NCBI RefSeq assembly: GCF_901933205.1 | Contig: NC_044591.1 | Coordinates: 992,001-1,056,000 of the forward strand | DNA from: Camarhynchus parvulus | Lineage: Eukaryota > Chordata > Aves > Passeriformes > Thraupidae | Reading direction: 5' to 3' | Length of the DNA stretch: 64,000 nucleotides | In this document: piece after piece, positions 1-12,479 of the stretch | Layout: the number at the start of each line of letters is the position of its first letter | Position numbering within the stretch: the stretch's first letter is position 1 | Program-made: the position numbers and the translations under genes | The notes under the pieces: generated by a model | What the model saw: the letters and a program-made list of their open reading frames with translations, nothing else | What the model was told of the DNA's origin: nothing | Database searches by the model: none

Positions 1-290
1 GGATCTGTGGGATTCAGGGTGGGATCTGGAGCAGGATCTGTGGGATTTGGGGTGGGATCTGTGGGATTCAGGGCTGGGATCTGTGGGATTTGGGGTGGGA
101 TCTGTGGGATTGGGGTGGGATCTGTGGGATTCAGGGCTGGGATCTGTGGGATCTGTGGGATGGGATCCATGGGATCTGTGGGATTCAGGGCTGGGATCCG
201 TGGGGTCTGTGGGATTCAGGGCTGGGATCTGTGGGATTCGGGGTGGGGTCTGTGGGATCTGTGGGATTCAGGGCTGGGATCCATTCCAGG
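1..290 (+). repeat. minisatellite
   Basis: Imperfect tandem units near GGGATCTGTGGGATTCAGGG, truncated by the window edge. The 250 bp that follow (290-540) are not repetitive and show no gene. Confidence 0.8.
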
Positions 291-539
291 CCCTTCCCGG
301 GCTCCTTTCCCAGCCAGGCCGCAGCCCCAGAGCTTTTCCAGGGACTGCGGAGGCTCCGGGTGACACAAACGGGATTTTCCCGGGATTTCGTTTGGGACGG
401 GACGGATCCAAGGCCTGGCTGGGGATTGGCCAGGAGTTTGGAGGGTTTTGCTGGGAATTTGCTGGGAATTTCTTCGGAAGGAGCAAGGCCTGGAGCTGGA
501 ATTCTGGATCCGCTCAACTTCCGAGCTGTGCCGAGGGAT

Positions 540-1530
540 TTTCCTTAGGAAGGGTGGGAATGATGCTGTTAAATTCCATGGATTTGCCACACCACAATTC
601 CGTGGATTTCTGTCCAAATCCCAGTGTTCAACTCAAATATACTGCCAAAACCCTTTGGAAAAGTTGGGATATTCCCTGGGAATGATGCCAGAATTCCATG
701 GATTTCTGTGAAAATCCAGGTGTTTAATTCAAAACCACTCCCAAGCCCCCTTTGGAAAAGCTGGGATGTTCCTTGGGAAAGATGGGAATGATGCCATGAA
801 AGCCCCAGAATTCCATGGATTTCTGTCCAAATCCCGGTGATTAAATCGAGAATAATCCCAAACCTCCTGGAAAAACTGGGATATTCCTGGGAAAGGTGGG
901 AATGATGCCACAAAAGCCCCAGAATTCCATGGATTTCCGTCCAAATCCTGGTCTCTAACTGGAGAATAATCCCCAAATCCCTGGAAAACTGGAATATTCC
1001 TGGGAAAGGTGGGAATGATGCCATGAAAGCCCCACAATTCCATGGATTTCTGTCCAAATCCCGGTGTTTAGTTAATAAACATTCCCAATATCCTTTGGAA
1101 AAGTTGGGATATTCCTTGGGAAGAGTGGGAATGATGCCAGAATTCCATGGATTTCTGTCCAAATCCTGGTGTTCAAGTCAAAACCACTCCCAAAACCCTT
1201 TGGAAAAGTTGGGATATTCCTTGGGAAAGGCGGGAATGATGCCGTTAAATTCCATGGATTTGCCACACCACAATTCCATGGATTTCTGCCCAAATCCCGG
1301 TGTCAACTCGAGAATAATCCCAAAATCCTTTGGAAAAACTGTGTTCCTGGGAAAGGTGGGAATGATGCCACGAAAGCCCCAGAATTCCATGGATTTCTGT
1401 CCAAATCCCGGTGTTCAAGTCAAAACAACTCCCAAAATCCGTTGGAAAAGTTGGGATTTTCCTTAGGAAAGGTGGGAATGATGCTGTTAAATTCCATGGA
1501 TTTGCCACCCCACAATTCCACGGATTTCTG
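540..1530 (+). repeat. ~115-bp tandem array
   Basis: About nine copies (GGGAATGATGCC recurs near 557, 680, 787, 898, 1012, 1129, 1225, 1358 and 1468). Each contains ATTCCATGGATTTCTGTCCA and a TTTGGAAAAGTTGGGATATT segment. Confidence 0.85.
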
Positions 1531-1559
1531 CCCAAATTGGGTAATTAATAGTCACGATT

Positions 1560-2640
1560 AGTGTTCATAAATGTGCAATGGAAAGTTCTGAAAAGTTCTG
1601 GATGGATTGGAAGGATTAATTAAAACATGTATTGAAATGAGGAAATTTGAATGTTGAGATATTGAAATATATGTAAATATAGAAATGAACATTTTAAAAT
1701 AAATGTAAAGCTATAAAGATAAATTTTAAAAGAAATAGAAATAGAAGTGTGGATATAGAAATAGAAATAGAAATGTGAAACTTAAACGGGAATAGAAATA
1801 CAAATATAAATTTATAGGTAAATATAAATAAAAGTGTGAATATAAATAAGAAAGTATAAATAGAAATATAAACCAGAAATATAACAAAACCATAGAAATA
1901 CAAATATAAATTTATAGGTAAATATAAATAAAAGTGTGAATATAAATAAGAAAGTATAAATAGAAATATAAACCAGAAATATAACGAAACCATAGAAATA
2001 CAAATATGAACGTGACCACAAGCAATAAATAAAATCTTTAAGATAAATGTAAAGTTGTAAATATAAATTTTAAAATAAATATTAATATGAATGCGGATAC
2101 GAATGTAAGTTTAAATTAAAAATAAAAATACGAAGATAAATTTGAATATAAACACAAATACAAATGTGAATATTACTGTAAGTGTAAATAGGAACATAAT
2201 ACAAAAATATAAATAATAATATTATATATGTAAGTAGAAACATAAAATACAAAGATGAATTTGAATATAAACGCGAATAAAAGTACAAATGTAAATATAA
2301 CAGTAAGTATAAATAGGAATATAAAATATAAATATAGATCGCAAAATATAAAACATAAATATAGACATAGAGATGTAAATGCAAATATCGAAAATACAAA
2401 GCTAAGTTTGATTTTAAACACGAACACAAATACAAATATAAATATAAACACCAGCAAAATACAAATATAAATTATAGATATAACGGTTAGTATAGCTAGG
2501 AATAGAAAATATAAATTGTAAATATTAATAATAAACATATATATGTAAATATAAACACTTAAAAATAAATATGTATATAAATATAAGCATAATGTAAATA
2601 TTGATATAACAGTAAGTACATGTAGGAATGTAAAAATGTA
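1560..2640 (+). repeat. AT-rich low-complexity tract
   Basis: A-biased sequence built on AAATATAAAT and similar units. A ~115-bp direct repeat (1800-1880 and 1910-1990) is nearly identical. No gene is visible. Confidence 0.8.
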
Positions 2641-3700
2641 AATTGTAAATACAAATATAAAATAATAAGTATATGAAATAATTCTAAAAATAATAGATAT
2701 AATATATAAGATAATTCTAAAAAAACTATAAAAATATATAATGTATAAATATATATAATTATTTTTATATATGTTTATATGTACTTATATATTATATATA
2801 TGAAATATATACAGTATATAAAACAATTCTAAAAATATGTAAAATATATAATATATACATAAAATTATTTTTATATATGTTATATATATTTTTTATATAT
2901 TACATATATAAAAATATATCAATATATAAAATAATTCTAAAAATAACATCTATAATATATAAAATTCTAAATATATATATATAATGTATAAATATATATA
3001 TAATTATTTTTATATATGTTTATATATACTTATATATTATAGTTATAAAATATATATAATATATAAATTAATTCTAAAAATAGATATATAAATATATATA
3101 AAATTATTTATATGTATGTTATATATATTGATATATTACATATATAAAATATATATAGATATATAAAATAATTCTAAAAATAACATATGTAATATATAAA
3201 ATAATTCTAAATATACATATAATGTATAAATAGATATATAATTATTTTTATATATGTTTATATATACTTATATATTATAGATATAAAATATATATAATAT
3301 ATAAATTAATTCTAAAAAATAGATATAATATATAAATATATATAAAATTATTTTTATATATGTTATATATATTTTTGATATATTACATATACAAAAAGAT
3401 ATAAATATATAAAATAATTCTAAAAATAACATCTATAGTATATAAAATAATTCTAAAAATATATATATAATGTATAAATATATATGTAATTATTTTTATA
3501 TATGTTTATATATACTTAAAGATATAAAATGTATCTAATATATAAGTTAATTCTAAAAAATATATAATATATATATAAAATTATTTATATGTATGTTATA
3601 TATATTTTGATACATTACATATATAAAATATATATAATGTATAAAATAATTCTAAAAAGCAATTATAAAATAAAATAAATACAATAAAATAATAATAATA
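2640..3700 (+). repeat. ~245-bp AT-rich tandem repeat
   Basis: Four copies marked by ATGTTTATAT at 2771, 3016, 3254 and 3502. Each has AATAATTCTAAAAATA and a TATATAATTATTTTTATATA core that can fold back on itself. Confidence 0.8.
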
Positions 3701-3794
3701 TATTTCTATAGAATTAGATAGAAATATGAATTTATGCTTATATACATGTAAGTATAAAGACGAGAATCAGAACTCGAAGCTGAGTTTCGATAGA

Positions 3795-4030
3795 AATGCA
3801 GCAGAAATGAGCCGGGCCGAGCCGGGCCGGACCGAGCCGGGCCGGGCCGGGCCGGGGGTGACTCCCGGGGCAGCCGGGGCGGAGCTCGGGGCCCGCCCGG
3901 TCCCGCCCGGATGTTTCCCATTCCCGGCTCCGCCCGGATCCCGCCCAGACCGGTCCGGGCGGTCCCCGCCCCTCATTTGCATATATTTGCGTACATCTGC
4001 ATGGGTTGGCTCCCAGGTGGAGCGGGAGGG
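3795..4030 (+). promoter_or_regulatory. CpG-dense block with octamer and GC boxes (possible promoter)
   Basis: An abrupt change from AT-rich repeats to GCCGGGCCGG-type sequence. It holds CCCGCCC boxes, a perfect octamer ATTTGCAT (3975-3982) overlapping an AT-rich CATATAT, then TCCCAG|GTGGAG, which could be a donor at 4017. It may be a promoter or first exon of an ARHGEF10L transcript. No conserved coding sequence is visible. Confidence 0.3.
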
Positions 4031-4039
4031 CCGGGCGGG

Positions 4040-5420
4040 GATGGGAACCCAAAATCTCGGGAGTTCCACATCCCAGCGTGCCAGGGGATCCCAGCATCCC
4101 TGGGACCCCGTTCCCAACATCCCAGAAAATTCCACATCCCGACATCCCGGGAATTCCACATTCCTAAAGTCCTGGGGAACTCCAGGATCCCAGCCCTGGC
4201 ACTCTGTTCCAAACATCCCAGGCAATTCCCCATTCCCAAAATCCCAGGAATTCTACATTCCCGACATCCCAGGGAACTCCAGGATCCCAGCCCTGGGATC
4301 CCATTCCCAACATCCCGGGAATTCCCGATTCCCAAAATCCTGGGAACTCCACATTCCCAACATCCCAGAAAATTCCACATACCAACATCCCAGGAATTCC
4401 ACATTCCTAAAGTCCTGGGGAACTCCAGGATCCCAGCCCTGGGACCCCGTTCCCAACATCCCAGGAATTCCACACTCCCAACATCCCAGGAATTCCACAC
4501 TCATGACATCCCAGGCTCCCACAGGAATTCCACACTCCTAACATCCCAGGAACTGTGGGATCTCAGCCCTGGGACCCCGTTCCCAACATCCCAGGAGTTC
4601 CACATCCCAATATCCCAGGGAATTCCAGGATCCCAGCCCTGGGACCTTGTTCCCAGTGTCCCAGGGAATTTCATATCCTGGGGAATTCTGGGATCCACCG
4701 GTGGCATGTGGCTCCTGGGGCCCAGTTCCCAATGGGATCCCATTCCCAGCATTCCCTGGATCCAGGATGCATGGGTGGGATCCACCCCCTGTGATCCCAG
4801 CCTGGCCTGGGCATTCCCGGATTTCCCTGGATCCAATCCCTGTGGAATGACCCCATCTCGAGCTGTGCATCCCAAATCTCCCCTGGATCTGCGATCCATG
4901 TGACCCCATCCTGGCCTGAGAATTCCCAGTTTTCCCTGGATCTGGGATCCCACCCCTGTGACCTGACCCATTCCAAGCTCTCCATCGCCGTTTTTTTTCC
5001 TGGATCTAATCCCAGGCTCTGCATCCCAAATTTTCCCTGGATCCAGGATCCATGGGTGGGATCCAGCCCCTGTGACCCCGTTCCAGGCTGAGCATTCTAA
5101 ATTCCTCATGGATCCACCCCAAGTTTCACATCCCAAATTTTCCCTGGATCCAGGATCCGCAGGCTGGAGCCAATCCCTGTGACCCCATCCCAGGCTGAGC
5201 ATTCCCAGTTTTCCCTGGATCCAGGATCCATTCCAACCCCTGTGGCCTGACCCCATTCCAAGCTCTCCATCCCGAATTTTTCCTGGATCCAATCCCAGGC
5301 TCTGCATCCCAAATTTTCCCTGGATCCAGGATACACGAGCCAGATCCGACCCCTGTGGCCTGACCCCATTCCGAGCTCTCCATCCTCAATTTTTCCAGGC
5401 TGATCCAACCCACCTTGCTG
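4040..5420 (+). repeat. minisatellites (two families)
   Basis: 4040-4690 is built on GGAATTCCACATTCCCAACA. 4690-5420 is built on TTCCCTGGATCCAGGATCC with ~100-bp higher-order copies. No exon is visible. Confidence 0.8.
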
Positions 5421-5559
5421 AACTTTTTGGGAATTTTCTCCCAAGCCAGGAGCCATCAAACCCCCCTCATCTGTCTGGAAAATCCCTGGAAAAGTCACTC
5501 CTGGGGATTTTTGGGATCATTTCATGGTTCTGCCCCACCCTGGTCATGGAGCTGCCCTG

Positions 5560-8394
5560 GGGGGGGAATCTGATATCCAGAAATCCCAGGCGGGATAATT
5601 CCCATGGATTCCCCATCCCGAAATCCCATCTGGATAATTCCTGTGAATTCCTCATCCGAAAATTCCAGATGGACAATTCCCAGTGAACGCCCCATCCCAA
5701 AATCCCAGCCGGACAATTTCCGGTGAATTCCCCACCAGAAATTCCAGCCGGACAATTCCCGATCACAAATCCTGGCTGGATAATTCCTGGTGAATTCCTC
5801 ATCCCGAAATCCCAGGCTGGACAATTCCCCATCAGAAATCCCAGTTGGGATAATTCCCAGTGAATTCCCCATCCCGAAATCCCGCTCGGATAACTTCCCG
5901 ATGCTGATCAGAAATCCTGGCTGGACAATTCCCATTAATTCTTCATCCCGAAATCCCAGCTGGACAATTCCCAGTGAATTCCCCATCAGAAATCCCAGCT
6001 GGACAATTCCCGGTTGTTTCCCCATCCTGAAATCCCAGCTGGACAATTCCTGATCAAAATCCCATCTTGGATCAATTCCCAGTGGATTCCCCATCCCAAA
6101 ATCCCATCTTGGATCACTTCCCGATGAATTCCCCATCCCAAAATCCCAGCTCGGACTGTTCCCGGTGATTTCCCATCCCAAAATCCCAGTTTGAATTTTT
6201 CCCGGAGAATTCCCCATCCCAAAATCCCAGCTGGACTGTTCCCGTGATTTCCCAATCAGAAATCCCAGTTTGGATAATTCCTGATGGATTCCTCATCCCG
6301 AAATCCCAGTTCAGATCAATTCCCATGAATTCCCCATCCCAAAATCCCAGCTTAGATAATTCCCATGAATTCCCCATCCCAAAATCCCAGTTTGATAATT
6401 CCCAATGGATTCCTCATCCCAAAATCCCAGCTCGGATCACTTCCTGGTGGATTCCTGATCAGAAATCCCAGCTGGACAATTCCTGGTTGTTTCCCCATCC
6501 CAAAATCCCAGCTCGGATAACTTCCCGTGAATTCCCCATCCCAAAATCCCAGCTTGGACAAATCCTGGTTGATTTCCTGTCCCAAATCCCAGCTCGGATG
6601 AATTCCCATCCCAAATCCCAAGTTTGGATAATTCCCATGAATTCCCCTTCCCAGTGGATTCCTCATCCCAAATGGCTGAGCTTCGATAATTCCCATGAAT
6701 TCCCCATCCTGAAATCCCAGCTCGGATCCCTTCCCGGTGGATTCCCCATCAGAAATCCCAGCTCGGATCAATTCCCATGAATTTCCCATCCCAAATCCCA
6801 GCTTGGACAATTCCTGGTGAATTCCCCATAAGAAACCCCAGTTTGGATTATTCCCAGTGGATTCCCCATCCCAAATCCCAGCTCGGATCACTTCCTGGTG
6901 AATTCCTCATCCCAAATCCCAGCTGGACAATTCCCATGAATTCCCGATCCTGAAATCTCAGCTCGGATCCCTGCCCGGTGAATTCCCCATCAGAAATCCC
7001 AGTTTGGATTATTCCCGGTGAATTCCCCATCCCAAATCCCAGCTCAGATCCCTTCCCAGTGGATTCCCCATCCAAAATCCCAGCTCGGATCCCTGCCCGG
7101 TTAATTCCCCATCCCAAATCCCAGGCTGGATAATTCCCATGAATTCCCCATCCCACATCCCAGCTCAGATCCCTTCCCAGTGGATTCCCCATCCCACAAT
7201 CCCAGCTCGGATCCCTTCCTGGTGGATTCCCCATCAGAAATCCCAGCTGGACAATTTCCCATGGATTCCCCATCCCAAATCCCAGCTCAGATCCCTTCCC
7301 CATGGATTCCCCATCCCACATCCCAGCTCGGACAATTCCCGGTGAATTCCCCATCCCAAATCCCAGCTCGGATCCCTTCCCCATGGATTCCCCATCCCAA
7401 ATCCCAGCTCGGATCCCTTCCTGATGGATTCCCCATCAGAAATCCCAGCTGGACAATTCCCGGTTGTTTCCCCATCCCAAACCCCATCTCGGATCCCTTC
7501 CCCATGGATTCCCCATCCCAAACCCCAGCTCGGATTAATTCCCATGAATTCCCATCCCAAAATCCCAGCTCAGATCAATTCCCGGTGAATTCCCCATCCA
7601 AAATCCCAGCTTGGATCCCTGCCCGGTTAATTCCCCATCCCAAATCCCAGGCTGGATAATTCCCATGAATTCCCCATCCCACATCCCAGCTCAGATCCCT
7701 TCCCAGTGGATTCCCCATGCCACAATCCCAACTCAGATCCCTTCCCGGTGATTTCCCCATCAGAAATCCCAGTTTGGATTATTCCCGGTGAATTCCCCAT
7801 CCCAAATCCCAGGCTGGATAATTCCCATGAATTCCCTATCCCACAATCCCAGCTTGGATAATTCCCATGAATTCCCCATCCCACATCCCAGCTCAGATCC
7901 CTTCCCAGTGGATTCCCCATGCCACAATCCCAGCTCGGATCCCTGCCCGGTGGATTCCCCATCCCAAATCCCAGCTCGGATCAATTCCCATGAATTCCCA
8001 TCCCAAAATCCCAGCTCAGATCAATTCCCGGTGAATTCCCCATCCAAAATCCCAGCTTGGATCCCTTCCTGGTGGATTCCCCATCAGAAATCCCAGCTGG
8101 ACAATTCCCGGTTATTTCCCCATCCCAAACCCCAGCTCGGATCCCTTCCCCATGGATTCCCCATCCCACATCCCAGCTCAGATCCCTTCCCCGTGAATTC
8201 CCCATCCCACATCCCAGCTCGGACAATTCCCGGTGAATTCCCCATCCCACATCCCAGCTCGGATCCCTTCCCCATGAATTCCCCATGCCACAACCCCAGC
8301 TCGGATCACTTCCCCATGAATTCCCCATCCCAAATCCCAGCTCGGATCCCTTCCCCGTGAATTCCCCATCCCAAATCCCAGCTCGGATCCCTGC
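5560..8394 (+). repeat. ~40-bp minisatellite, 2.8 kb
   Basis: Tandem units of the type GATTCCCCATCCCAAATCCC then AGCTCGGATCCCTTCCCGGT. The later half is more homogeneous and includes larger duplicated blocks. The long open frames on both strands come from the repeat. Confidence 0.85.
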
Positions 8395-8554
8395 CCGGCT
8401 CCCCGCCCGCCCGGCCGATGCCCTGGAAGGATCCTCTGGAATTTCAGGCTCGGCTGGAGCCCGGCCCCGCTCCCGCCCGGCCCCGCCCGAGCCCGGCCCG
8501 GCCGCGGCCGCTCCGCGCGGAAATCCCGGCGCGCTCCCGCTTCTCGCAGCCCAG
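8395..8554 (+). promoter_or_regulatory. CpG-dense block ending in a splice donor (candidate 5' noncoding exon)
   Basis: About 160 bp of CpG-dense unique sequence with several CCCGCCC boxes and GCGGCCGCTCCGCGCGG. It ends in GCCCAG|GTGAGC at 8555, and minisatellites lie on both sides. Unique CpG-rich sequence with a consensus donor upstream of the start-codon exon is what a first exon of ARHGEF10L would look like. No conserved peptide was found. Confidence 0.35.
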
Positions 8555-8649
8555 GTGAGCTTCTTTGGCACGGGGGAGCCTGGAAAACCGGGAACGGGTC
8601 GGGAATGCGCGCCCGGGGGGGCTCTGGAGGGGCGGATTTGGGGTGTGTG

Positions 8650-9775
8650 CATCCCCGATCCCAAAAAAACCCACCAGGAAATGGTTGGATCAAAAAAAAA
8701 AACCACCCCACCTGTGGGAAAGGGTTGGATCGCAAAAATCAAAGCGTCAGGAAAGGGTTGGATCTGCCCCAAAAAGCTGCAGGAAAGGGTTGGATCCCAA
8801 AAAAATGCTGGGAAGGGATTGGATCCCAATAAAACAGCCGTGGGAAAGGGTTGGATCCTAAGAAAATAACTGCAGGAAAGGGCTGGATCCCCAAAAAAAA
8901 CACCTGTGGGAAAGGGTTGGATCCCAAAAAAACCCCAAACAATGGGGAAGGGTTGGATCCCAAAAACACACCTGTGGGAAAAGGTTGGATCCCAAAAAAA
9001 TAACTGCAGGAAAGGGCTGGATCCCAAATAAAACCCCAAACAATGGGGAAAGGTTGGATCCCAAAAACACACCTGTGGGAAAAGGTTGGATCCCTAGAAA
9101 ATAACTGCAGGAAAGGGCTGGATCCCAAATAAAACCCCAAACAATGGGGAAGGGTTGGATCCCAAAAACACACCTGTGGGAAAAGGTTGGATCCCAAAAA
9201 AATAACTGCAGGAAAGGGCTGGATCCCAAATAAAACCCCAAACAATGGGGAAGGGTTGGATCTGCCCCAAAAAGCTGCAGGAAAGGGAAATTCCAGGAAA
9301 AACCTCCAGAAAAAAAAAAAATCACTTTAATTAAAAAAACAAAAATCCAACCAACCAAACAACAACAACAAAAAATCCTCCAGGAGAACAGCTGTAATTC
9401 CCAGGAAAAAAAGAAATCCAGAAAATTCACTTTAATTCCTAAAAAAACTCCCAGAAAATCAGTGTAAATCCGGGGGGGAAATAACTGTAAATGTCAGGAA
9501 AAATCGCTGTAAATTCCAGGATAAAACTCCAGAAAAATAATTTTAATTTCTGGGAAGAAAACCCCCAAAAATCAACAAAAAAACCCCCCAAAAACCTAAA
9601 CCCCCAAAAACCCCAGGAAAATTCACTTTATTTCCAGTAAAAAAGCTCCAGAAAAATCACTTTAATTCTCAGAAGAAAAAAATCAGGAAAAATCTGTTTA
9701 ATTCCCAAAAAACTCAGGAAATTTTTCTTTAATTCATGCACGCTTTTGCCGCTTCCCAAAAATAATCCGGGAAAT
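8650..9775 (+). repeat. minisatellite and A-rich tract
   Basis: 8650-9290 repeats GGGAAAGGGTTGGATCCCAA with variable A runs, in ~95-bp higher-order blocks. 9290-9775 is degenerate A-rich sequence based on CCAGGAAAAAT. Confidence 0.8.
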
Positions 9776-9779
9776 GTTT

Positions 9780-10285
9780 TCCCTCCTAATGATGGGAAAA
9801 GCAGGAAAAGAGGGGGGAGGAAAAGGAGGAAAAGGAGGAAAAGCAGGAAAGGGAAGAGAAAGAAAAGGAGGAGCAGGAAAAGCAGGCAAAGGAGAAAAAG
9901 GAGGAAAAGGGGGAAAAAGAGGAGGAGGAAAAGCAGGAAAAGGGGGAAAAGGAGGAGTAGGAAAAGCGGGAGGAGGAAAAGCGGGAAAAGGAGAAAAAGG
10001 AGGAAAAGGAGGAAAAGGAGAAAAAGGAGGAAAAGGAGGAAAAGGAGGAAAAGGAGAAAAAGGAGAAAAAGGAGAAAAAGGAGAAAAAGGAGGAAAAAGA
10101 GGAGGAGGACGAGCAGGAAAAGCGGGAGGAGGAAAAGCAGGAAAAGGAAGAGGAGGAGGAAAAGGACGAAAAAGAGGAGCGGGCAAAGCAGGAGAAGCGG
10201 GAGCAGGAGAAGCGGGAAGAGCAGGAAGAGGAAAGGCAGGAAAGGAGGAGGAGGAGGAGGAAGGGGAGGAGGGAGGGCGATGATG
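9780..10285 (+). repeat. 500-bp polypurine tract
   Basis: Almost pure A/G sequence with GGAAAAGGA units and very few pyrimidines. It is open in several frames (Lys/Arg/Gly), a composition effect. Such mirror-symmetric purine runs can form triplex (H-) DNA. Confidence 0.85.
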
Positions 10286-10461
10286 ATTCCCGAATCCCGG
10301 CATCCCTCGCTCCGCTGGCAGCGGCTCCGCGCCGGCGTTCGGGGATCGCGGCCCAGCCCCGGCGGCGGGGGAGCCGCGGAGGAGCCGCGACCCCGCGGGC
10401 AGCGCATCCGCTCCCGGCCGCGGCCCATGCGGACACCGAGCGGCGGCCGCGGCCTGCCCAG
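10286..10461 (+). promoter_or_regulatory. second CpG-dense block with donor (candidate alternative 5' exon)
   Basis: CpG-rich unique sequence between a polypurine tract and a 20-bp minisatellite. It ends in TGCCCAG|GTCAGC (donor at 10462). It is open in one frame (Arg/Pro-rich) with no family similarity. It may be an alternative noncoding exon or promoter of ARHGEF10L. Confidence 0.3.
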
Positions 10462-10599
10462 GTCAGCGCATTCCCGGCTCCCCCGAGATCCCGGGATCCG
10501 GCCGGGATCAGCCCCCGGAGCCCCCAGCGCCCGGGGCTTCTCCCGGCTGCGCTCTGCCCCGGCCATCCCCGTTTTTCCTGCCGCCCCTGCTTCCCAAAA

Positions 10600-12370
10600 A
10601 CCCAGCCCCAAATCCTTGCATCCAGCCCCAGATCCTTGGATCCAGCCCCAGATCCCTGGATCCAGCCCCAAATCCTTGGATCCAGCCCCAAATCCTTGGA
10701 TCCGTCCACAAATCCTTGGATCCATCCCCAGATCCCTGGATCCAGCCCCAAATCCTTGGATCCATCCCCAGATCCCTGGATCCAGCCCCAAATCCTTGGA
10801 TCTGTCCCCAAATCCCTGGATCCAGCCCCAAATCCCCGTTTCCATCCCCGAATTCCTGCATCCAGAGGTTTTCCCGGTGGGCAGAGCTGTCACAGCCATT
10901 CCCGATTTTCCTGCTGCCCCTGCTTCCCAAAAATCCGCCCCGAATCCCTGGATACACCTGGAAATCGCCATTCCCACCCCCAAATCCATGGATTCACCCA
11001 GAAATTCCCATTCCCACCCAGAAATCCCCATTCTGACCCCAAATCTCTGGATCCTCCCCCCAAATCCATGGATCCACCCAGAAATCCCTGGATCCACCCC
11101 CAAATCCGTGGGTCCAGCCCCAGATCCCTGGATCCAGCCCCAAATCCTTGGATCCAGCCCCAAATCCTTGGATCCGTCCACAAATCCTTGGATCCAGCCC
11201 CAAATCCTTGGATCCGTCCGCAAATCCTTGGATCCAGCCCCAGATCCCTGGATCCAGCCCCAAATCCTTGGATCCATCCCCAGATCCCTGGATCCAGCCC
11301 CAAATCCTTGGATCTGTCCCCAAATCCCTGGATCCAGCCCCAGATCCCTGGATCCAGCCCCGAATCCCCGTTTCCATCCCCGAATTCCTGCATCCAGAGG
11401 TTTTCCCGGTGGGCAGAGCTGTCACAGCCATTCCCGATTTTCCTGCTGCCCCTGCTTCCCAAAAATCCGCCCCGAATCCCTGGATACACCTGGAAATCGC
11501 CATTCCCACCCCCAAATCCATGGATTCACCCAGAAATTCCCATTCCCACCCAGAAATCCCCATTCTGACCCCAAATCTCTGGATCCTCCCCCCAAATCCA
11601 TGGATCCACCCAGAAATCCCCATTCCCACCCCAAACCCATGGATCCACCCGGAAATCCCTGGATCCACCCCCCAAATCCGTGGGTCCGCCCCCAAATCCA
11701 TGGATTCTCCCAGAAATTCCCATTCCCACCCCAAATCCATGGATCCACCCCCAATTCCATGGATCCACCCAGAAATTCTCATTCCCACCCCAAATCTCTG
11801 GATCCTCCTGGAAATCCCTGGATCCATCCTCAAATCCATGGATCTACCTCCAAATCCATGGATCCACCTGGAAATCCCCATTCCCACCCCAAATCCTTGG
11901 ATTCTCCCAGAAATTCCCATTCCCACCCCAAATCTCTGGATCCTCCCCCAAATCCATGGATTCACCCAGAAATTCCCATTCCCACCCCAAATCCATGGAT
12001 CCACCCAGAAATTCCCATTCTGACCCCAAATCTCTGGATCCCACCCCAAATCCATGGATCCACCCAGAACTTCCCATTCCAACCCCAAATCCATGGATCC
12101 TCCCCCAAATCCATGGATCCACCCAGAAATCCCCATTCCCACCCCAAATCCATGGATCATCCTGGAAATCCCCGTTCCCATCCCAAATCCATGGATTCTC
12201 CTAGAAATCCCCATTCCAGCCCCAAATCCACGGATCCTCCCCCAAATCCATGGATTCTCCCAGAAATTCCATTCCAACCCCAAATCCATGGATCCACCTG
12301 GAAATCCCTGGATCCATCGCCAAATTCATGGATTCACCCAGAAATTCCCATTCCCACCGCAAATCCTGCT
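10600..12370 (+). repeat. 20-bp minisatellite with a 532-bp segmental duplication
   Basis: Units CCCCAAATCCTTGGATCCA and CATGGATCCACCCAGAAATC. A non-repetitive marker (GAGGTTTTCCCGGTGGGCAG) occurs at about 10865 and again 532 bp later, with ~250 bp on each side almost identical. A degraded third copy lies near 12374. Confidence 0.85.
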
Positions 12371-12479
12371 ATCCAGAGGTTTTCATGTTGGGATGAGCCC
12401 CAGCTGTTCCTGCTGTTATTCCCGCTTAAAAATTCCCAGTTTTTCCCTTAGGATTGGATTTAAAACTCCCAAAAAGCCG

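Noticed and set aside
9746..12451. A 901-codon plus-strand frame rich in Lys/Arg, then Pro/Ser
   Set aside because: It is generated by the polypurine tract and the 20-bp minisatellite, and there is no conserved segment.
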